The translations under genes and the position numbers were made by a program. Positions 60,001 through 64,000 of a stretch of 64,000 bases of DNA are shown piece after piece. A model generated the notes under the pieces. The model ran no database searches and was not told the DNA's origin. It saw only the letters and a list, made by a program, of their open reading frames with translations. Positions within the stretch are counted from its first letter, which is position 1, and every line of letters starts with the position of its first letter. Origin of the DNA: Polytrichum commune. Its lineage: Eukaryota; Streptophyta; Polytrichopsida; Polytrichales; Polytrichaceae. The stretch lies in contig OX485803.1 in assembly GCA_950295325.1 (NCBI GenBank), forward strand, positions 15,500,001 to 15,564,000, read 5' to 3'.

Positions 60001-63000
60001 TTAGGAAGATCTTGGATGCGATTATTGGCGTCCACAGTGGTGGCATTGGTCAATCAGGTATAATTCAGGCAATTTACATTGACTGTTATGCAGGGTCATG
60101 GGCTTTCAGGTACCCTGATACACTTTCTTCATAATGGCCCAATTTTCTCTGAGTTTCTGTTGAGTGAAGCACAATATGATTGTTTTGATGCATAATATGG
60201 GCTTCTTTTCTATATTATACTTACCTTACTTTGGCCCACATTTCTCTGCGTGTTTTTGTTGAGTGGGGCACAGTATATTGATCAATCAAGTAGAGTCCAG
60301 CAATTTACTTTATTTGTTATGATGCAGAGTATGGGCTTTATTCTACCCTATTAGACCTACCTTGCCATGGCCCAACCTTCTCTGCGTGTGTGTGTGTGTT
60401 TCTGTTGAGTGGAGCACAGTATATTGGTCAATCGGGTCTAGTTCAGCAATTATTCTGATTGTTATGATGCAGAGTATGGGATTTTTGCTACATTATACTT
60501 CCCTTGCTATGGTGTACCCGACTTTCTCTGTGTTTCTGTGAATGAGGCACAGTATGTTGCAGCATTTTCTGGTCGTGCATGCCAACATGTTCTTTCAAAC
60601 CAGAATAGTCCAAATGATCTCCCATGTGTTGTACCAGGAATGAGGCTACGTGAAATGTGGTCATGTAGGTCAATTGAAGAGCGTGTCCGGAGACGCACAT
60701 CCGCGCTTAGAATCACCACAGTGCAGGGTTTCCACAGAAATCAACTTGTTGGATGAACAATTTGAGGAGGCAGGGTTACCGGTGGATGACACAGATGTGG
60801 GTCCGCCTACTCCAGAGAAAGTGTACAAACGGAAAAGATCGCCGACATTACCTGAGATCGGCAACTGTCTTCTTCTGACAGAAGGGCATGAAGACACACT
60901 AGAAAATGGTACTCAGTTCGTGCTCCGTATGTTTATCAAGCCATTTTCGCCAAATTCTTTGATGGTCATCTCTTACTTTTTGCCATTTCCGTGAAATAGG
61001 TTGTTCATGCAGGCTGCTGTGGCAATTGTAAAAATGTATGGTGGAACCAGGTCTATTATAGAAAGTGACAAAGATTTTTCAGTTGTCAAGCTAGTCCCTG
61101 CAAGCTTGTGAACCTTTTTGATACTTCTGAACAAGTTTAACATCAAATTCATGGATTAACCAAATAGCTAAGAATCGGTGGGGAATTTCCCATGATTGGC
61201 GATTTCTCATTTTTTGAGATACATGTATACATGTATACATGTGTTCCACTGTGTTCTGTACATCACGTTCTTCACGCCTATGCTCATCTCGATGTCAATA
61301 TTCCTTTTGCTAAATGAGCCAAAAACATATTGGGATTGATCAAACTGTGCGACACGAGGAGGTTTGCTACTTTGGAATTTTGTGTGGTTGAGCATAAGTA
61401 CTTTATGTGTTGTCAACAGATAATCATTCCTGAAAGTTGGTTTGCGACAAGGCTAAATCTTACTGACTCGTCGGAATTTGACCTTTTTCTACAGCACCGT
61501 TGCTAAGCAATACGGAGGCATGGTTACAAGATGATGGGAAATGTCCTCCAGATGTTGATATGAACGAGGAAATTGTAAAGGAAGATTTTATTCCTACTGT
61601 ACAGGCAGAATCTATGCATGAACAGCATATGTCTGCCCCCACTCTTCCAAATTCCAATCAAGATGTGAGCTCCTACCTAACTCACATGTCTTGTCAGAGA
61701 TACATAATTTAGTGTTCTTGAGAAGTAGCAAATCTTATCAATTCTTATCCAAGCTGCAGAAACATCCTCCAGCGTACTCTATTGAAGATATTAAGCTTTA
61801 GTAGGTAGCTGACGAAGTTCTTCATTTACTTAACCCCATCGCATGCATCAATTGCCTCATTACCTGTGCATCAACTGCTGAACTGAGAGTTTCAGGATCA
61901 AGCAACGCAACAAGTGCAAGCAAATGTGAAGCTGAAAAAAAAAAGATTTACTCCAAAGGTGAGGAGACCTGTGAAATACAAGGTCTCGAAACCGCTTAAG
62001 AAATCCAGCATGTCTAAACGCAAGCCAAAAGCTCCATCTTGCAATGGCCCTGGTAACGTAACTCTGCACACCATTCCATTACTATGGTTCGCAATTATGC
62101 TTTGTAGAAGTGCTTAATAATTGTTTCATAATTTCTCATTCTGTGATGTCAAGTCTTCAAGTGATAACTGGTACTTTAACCTGTGATTGCATAACGACTT
62201 ATTCCCAATATTAGATGGTTTGGTGAGAGAAGACCCCACCCACAATTTGAAGACTCAAGATGCTATGAACCCTGGGGCAAATGCTTCTCAAAAGGAGGCA
62301 ACAAGGACAGAGAGGCGAGGGTTTCCTGAACGTGACTATTTGAACATAAAGGGCGCTGGGTTCATTGCCATGTCAGAGACCTATGGAGAAATTAGTCTTG
62401 TGAATTCAGCAATGGGCAGTAGGAATAATGAAGGAAATATTCATAAAGAGTGCACCTTGATGGGTGAAGAAGATGGATACAACTGCAATGATGCCTTCCA
62501 GAAGGATACCATTCAGAATGATCGTGTAGGTGGAATTTGTGATTCACTTTTCTCAAGGTCATTGCTTTCGAATGAGAAAGCCTTGGAACCTGATTATCAT
62601 CAAAGTAGTAGTTCTCCTTCACTGGCGGTGTACATTGATTTATGTAAGCAATCTCCATTGCGGTTGTGCAATCCTGTGGAAGAGGAAAATGGTGGATTGA
62701 AATTCTTACCAACAGACGAAGAAGTACCTTCAACACCAAGAGGAAATGTGTCTACAGTTCAGACAATTAGAAGCTGCGAGGTTGATAATGATGTTCCAGT
62801 TCCATTGTCACCAGTGTCACCCCCACAGTGTGAAGAGGTGGCTTTGACATTCAGTGAGCACAGGAAGAGAACAAAGAGAAAATTATTATTCAAAGAATCA
62901 GCGACAACAAAGAATATGGCGCGGCGGTCTCTTTTACCTGATTTCCTCTCTGTAATGGATCCACAGGTAGTAGTTCCTTTTGTGGTAGATTCTGGTGAGA

Positions 63001-63811
63001 AGAGGACAAGAATTCCAGCTCCGAATGGCAGGATGCAAAATCGAATTCTTAATCAACCCGTTCCATTCTCACAGATGGACGAAATTCAACGAGAGCAATT
63101 CATTTGGGCTCTGTCCAGAGAAGTCGAGTACACCGCGAATCAGTCTAACTTGGTTAAGGCCATGACACAAGGCATCCCAGAAACTGATGTGCCAGAATTT
63201 GCACTCTATATTAAACGCTTGCTATTGAAGGTCACAGAAGAAAGCTATCACCCAGTTGATCATGTCCTGGAGAGGCATGGCCTGCAACCCTTAAGACCAA
63301 CAGTGAATTTTGCACAAGACCTGAACCTTCAGATTGTTCCATATGGTGATGATGCTAGAAAGATGGTCCTGTACAGAGATCTTCTCATGTGGAGACCCAA
63401 AGTTAAGTTTAAACCCAAAGTAGTGCTGGACTCCAGTACTGTGAGAATGTTTAAGCGGTTGATGCTGAAAGGCGGTGCCGTGGAAGACGAAGATCAGGAT
63501 GAAGTAAAGTGGGAACAAGAGAGGCAGGAATGGGGCATCCGCGCAAACCGGTTCAATGCTATCATGCGTCAAATCCAAGGTCAGAATTCTGCATTTTGAC
63601 ATCGAGAGTTTCGAGTTTCCAGAAGATTGACCTAATTTGGTAATGGTTGGTCTAGTATAAATTTTTCTCAGGTGGATTTACAGAAAGTGCAATAATCTTC
63701 AATATGTTACATTGTTGCAGGGGATCGGACTTTCTCAAAATGGGGAGGGTCAGTGTTAGATTCTGTTGGTGGGGCATTTCTTACACAAAATGTCTCAGAT
63801 TTTCTATCCAG
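57020..63811 (+). CDS. DEMETER/ROS1-type DNA glycosylase (5-methylcytosine DNA demethylase), partial
   Basis: Exons in phase: 57020-57481, 59352-60057, 60738-60908, 61495-61664, 61896-62052, 62215-63579 and 63721-63811; the gene continues past the window. They give about 1040 codons; the true start lies upstream. Domain A of the family is the basic block KKKRFTPKVRRPVKYK (exon 61896-62052). The glycosylase domain opens with VPYGDDARK, then RPKVKFKPKVVLD, then WEQERQEWGIRANRF, then GDRTFSKWGGSVLDSVGGAF and LTQNVSDFLS, close to the canonical GDRRF-W-GSVVDSV-GVFLTQNVSDHLS. The helix-hairpin-helix, catalytic Lys/Asp and 4Fe-4S cluster should lie beyond 64000. DME/ROS1 enzymes excise 5-methylcytosine in the nucleus and start base-excision demethylation. 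The N-terminal exons are low-complexity and contain repeated LR-x-RRG motifs. Confidence 0.9.
57678..57785 (+). CDS. Candidate mini-exon 1 of the DEMETER-like array
   Basis: A stop-free block of 108 nt (36 codons) between TTAGCAG and AAG|GGCAAA. It encodes TCVGGSQRSMVDVPK..., ending HDVISLTTVPIPPK. The phase is 0 at both ends, matching its flanking exons. The donor side has an extra G compared with the other units, which weakens this copy. Whether it is spliced in is unknown. Confidence 0.4.
57939..58049 (+). CDS. Candidate mini-exon 2 of the DEMETER-like array
   Basis: A stop-free block of 111 nt (37 codons) between TAGGAG and AAG|GCAAAG. It encodes TCVAGNLRRRMKRPAKVAAL..., ending DVISLAAPTDPPK. 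Phase 0 at both ends. The end of the constitutive upstream exon (LRSRRGAMALINGK ... NPSAPK) looks like a distant relative, so the array may derive from it. Confidence 0.45.
58198..58305 (+). CDS. Candidate mini-exon 3 of the DEMETER-like array
   Basis: A stop-free block of 108 nt (36 codons) between TTAGCAG and AAG|GCAAAG. It encodes TCEPVNLRRRVGSTPRVAAL..., ending GISLATPTSPK. Phase 0 at both ends. An upstream 'gctgataatg' could serve as a branch site. Confidence 0.45.
58466..58576 (+). CDS. Candidate mini-exon 4 of the DEMETER-like array
   Basis: A stop-free block of 111 nt (37 codons) between TTAGCAG and AAG|GCAAAG. It encodes NCVADNLRRSRVGRSPIIAA..., ending HDVISLATSTSSK. Phase 0 at both ends. 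It has the same length as unit 2. Confidence 0.45.
58742..58843 (+). CDS. Candidate mini-exon 5 of the DEMETER-like array
   Basis: A stop-free block of 102 nt (34 codons) between GAGCAG and AAG|GCAAAC. It encodes ACADGIVSRSGRVRSVAGVA..., ending TTPTPVSK. The central HDVISLA part is missing, so this is the most diverged unit. Phase 0 at both ends. Confidence 0.4.
60048..60555 (+). repeat. Tandem repeats seeded by the end of a DEMETER-like exon
   Basis: The exon end and its donor ('ggtcaatcag|gtataattc') at 60048-60066 and the following intron sequence recur twice: near 60279 ('gatcaatcaagtagagtcc') and near 60427 ('ggtcaatcgggtctagttc'). Each repeat continues with 'gttatgatgcagagtatggg', 'tatacttaccttgctatggc' and 'ttctctgcgtgtttctgttg'. 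Only the first copy keeps a good donor (CAG|GTATAA). Confidence 0.75.
61209..61480. other. Intron sequence of the DEMETER-like gene, nothing recognised
   Basis: Intronic DNA between exons 60738-60908 and 61495-61664. It contains a short 'atacatgt' tandem motif at about 61219-61241. No other feature was found. Confidence 0.5.
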
Positions 63812-64000
63812 GTAAGTCAATGATAAGAAACCTGCAAATCTATTTGCTAATTAAGAGCTGTCTGTTGCAATCACATGAGCTGTGGCAAATGGGGTTAAAT
63901 TTTCGTGTCAAGGAAATTGCTCCAGTACAAGGTAATTGACTTTTAAGAATTTAAGAGAACCTTAAGAATCCTCTTTTTCGGTCCTACCCAATGTCATCAA

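Noticed and set aside
60541-60756. 72-codon plus-strand frame considered as an extra DEMETER exon
   Set aside because: Skipping it joins exon 60057 to 60738 in phase (Gln-Ser-Glu-Ile-Asn), and its sequence belongs largely to the intronic tandem repeat.
62392-62739. 115-codon minus-strand open frame
   Set aside because: Antisense of the large DEMETER-like exon 62215-63579.

Overview
The window is nuclear DNA of a land plant. Five multi-exon genes with GT-AG introns can be read, and four have plant-type relatives: OEP16, a plastid outer-envelope pore; a DEMETER/ROS1-type DNA glycosylase; a ZNFX1-like helicase ending in an RZ finger; and a METTL7/UbiE-like methyltransferase with a transit-peptide-like N-terminus. 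The many divergent residues and the broad transposon-filled gaps suggest a non-seed plant (moss, lycophyte, fern or liverwort), but this is inference. No bacterial, organellar or CRISPR feature was seen.

Layout: 1-2.5 kb holds simple sequence and a fragment that looks like a restriction-like endonuclease of a non-LTR retroelement. 3.1-11.4 kb (minus) is the ZNFX1-like gene, whose eight exons join in phase to about 2053 residues. 11.4-16.8 kb is a gap with an inverted MITE pair and a 47-bp minisatellite. 16.85-17.98 kb (minus) is OEP16, with tandem repeats upstream. 21.1-28.2 kb (minus) is a WD40 gene of about 19 exons with a helical N-terminal half and a CT-rich leader. 28.5-35.9 kb is full of hairpin elements with CACTACACTAAAT termini and a TTA-flanked Harbinger-like MITE. 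35.9-40.9 kb (plus) is the methyltransferase. 41-56 kb is again transposon-rich: a pogo-like element with TA duplications, a cluster of Tourist-like MITEs, an intact 521-bp MITE with TAA duplications and a short foldback. 57.0-64 kb (plus) is the 5' two thirds of the DEMETER-like gene, cut by the window edge inside its glycosylase domain.

The most unusual structure is in the first large intron of the DEMETER-like gene. Five tandem units of about 257-271 bp each carry a stop-free, exon-like stretch of 102-111 nt. Every stretch is a multiple of three, has an AG in front and AAG|G(G)C behind, and encodes a related peptide. Both flanking exons have phase-0 junctions, so any number of these mini-exons could be included without changing frame. 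Local tandem duplication touching gene ends or introns also occurs at the ZNFX1-like and OEP16 genes and in a second DEMETER intron.

The genes do not form an operon-like unit. Two concern nucleic-acid control (ZNFX1-like RNA helicase, DNA demethylase) and two the plastid (OEP16, and probably the methyltransferase). I see no evidence that they act together.
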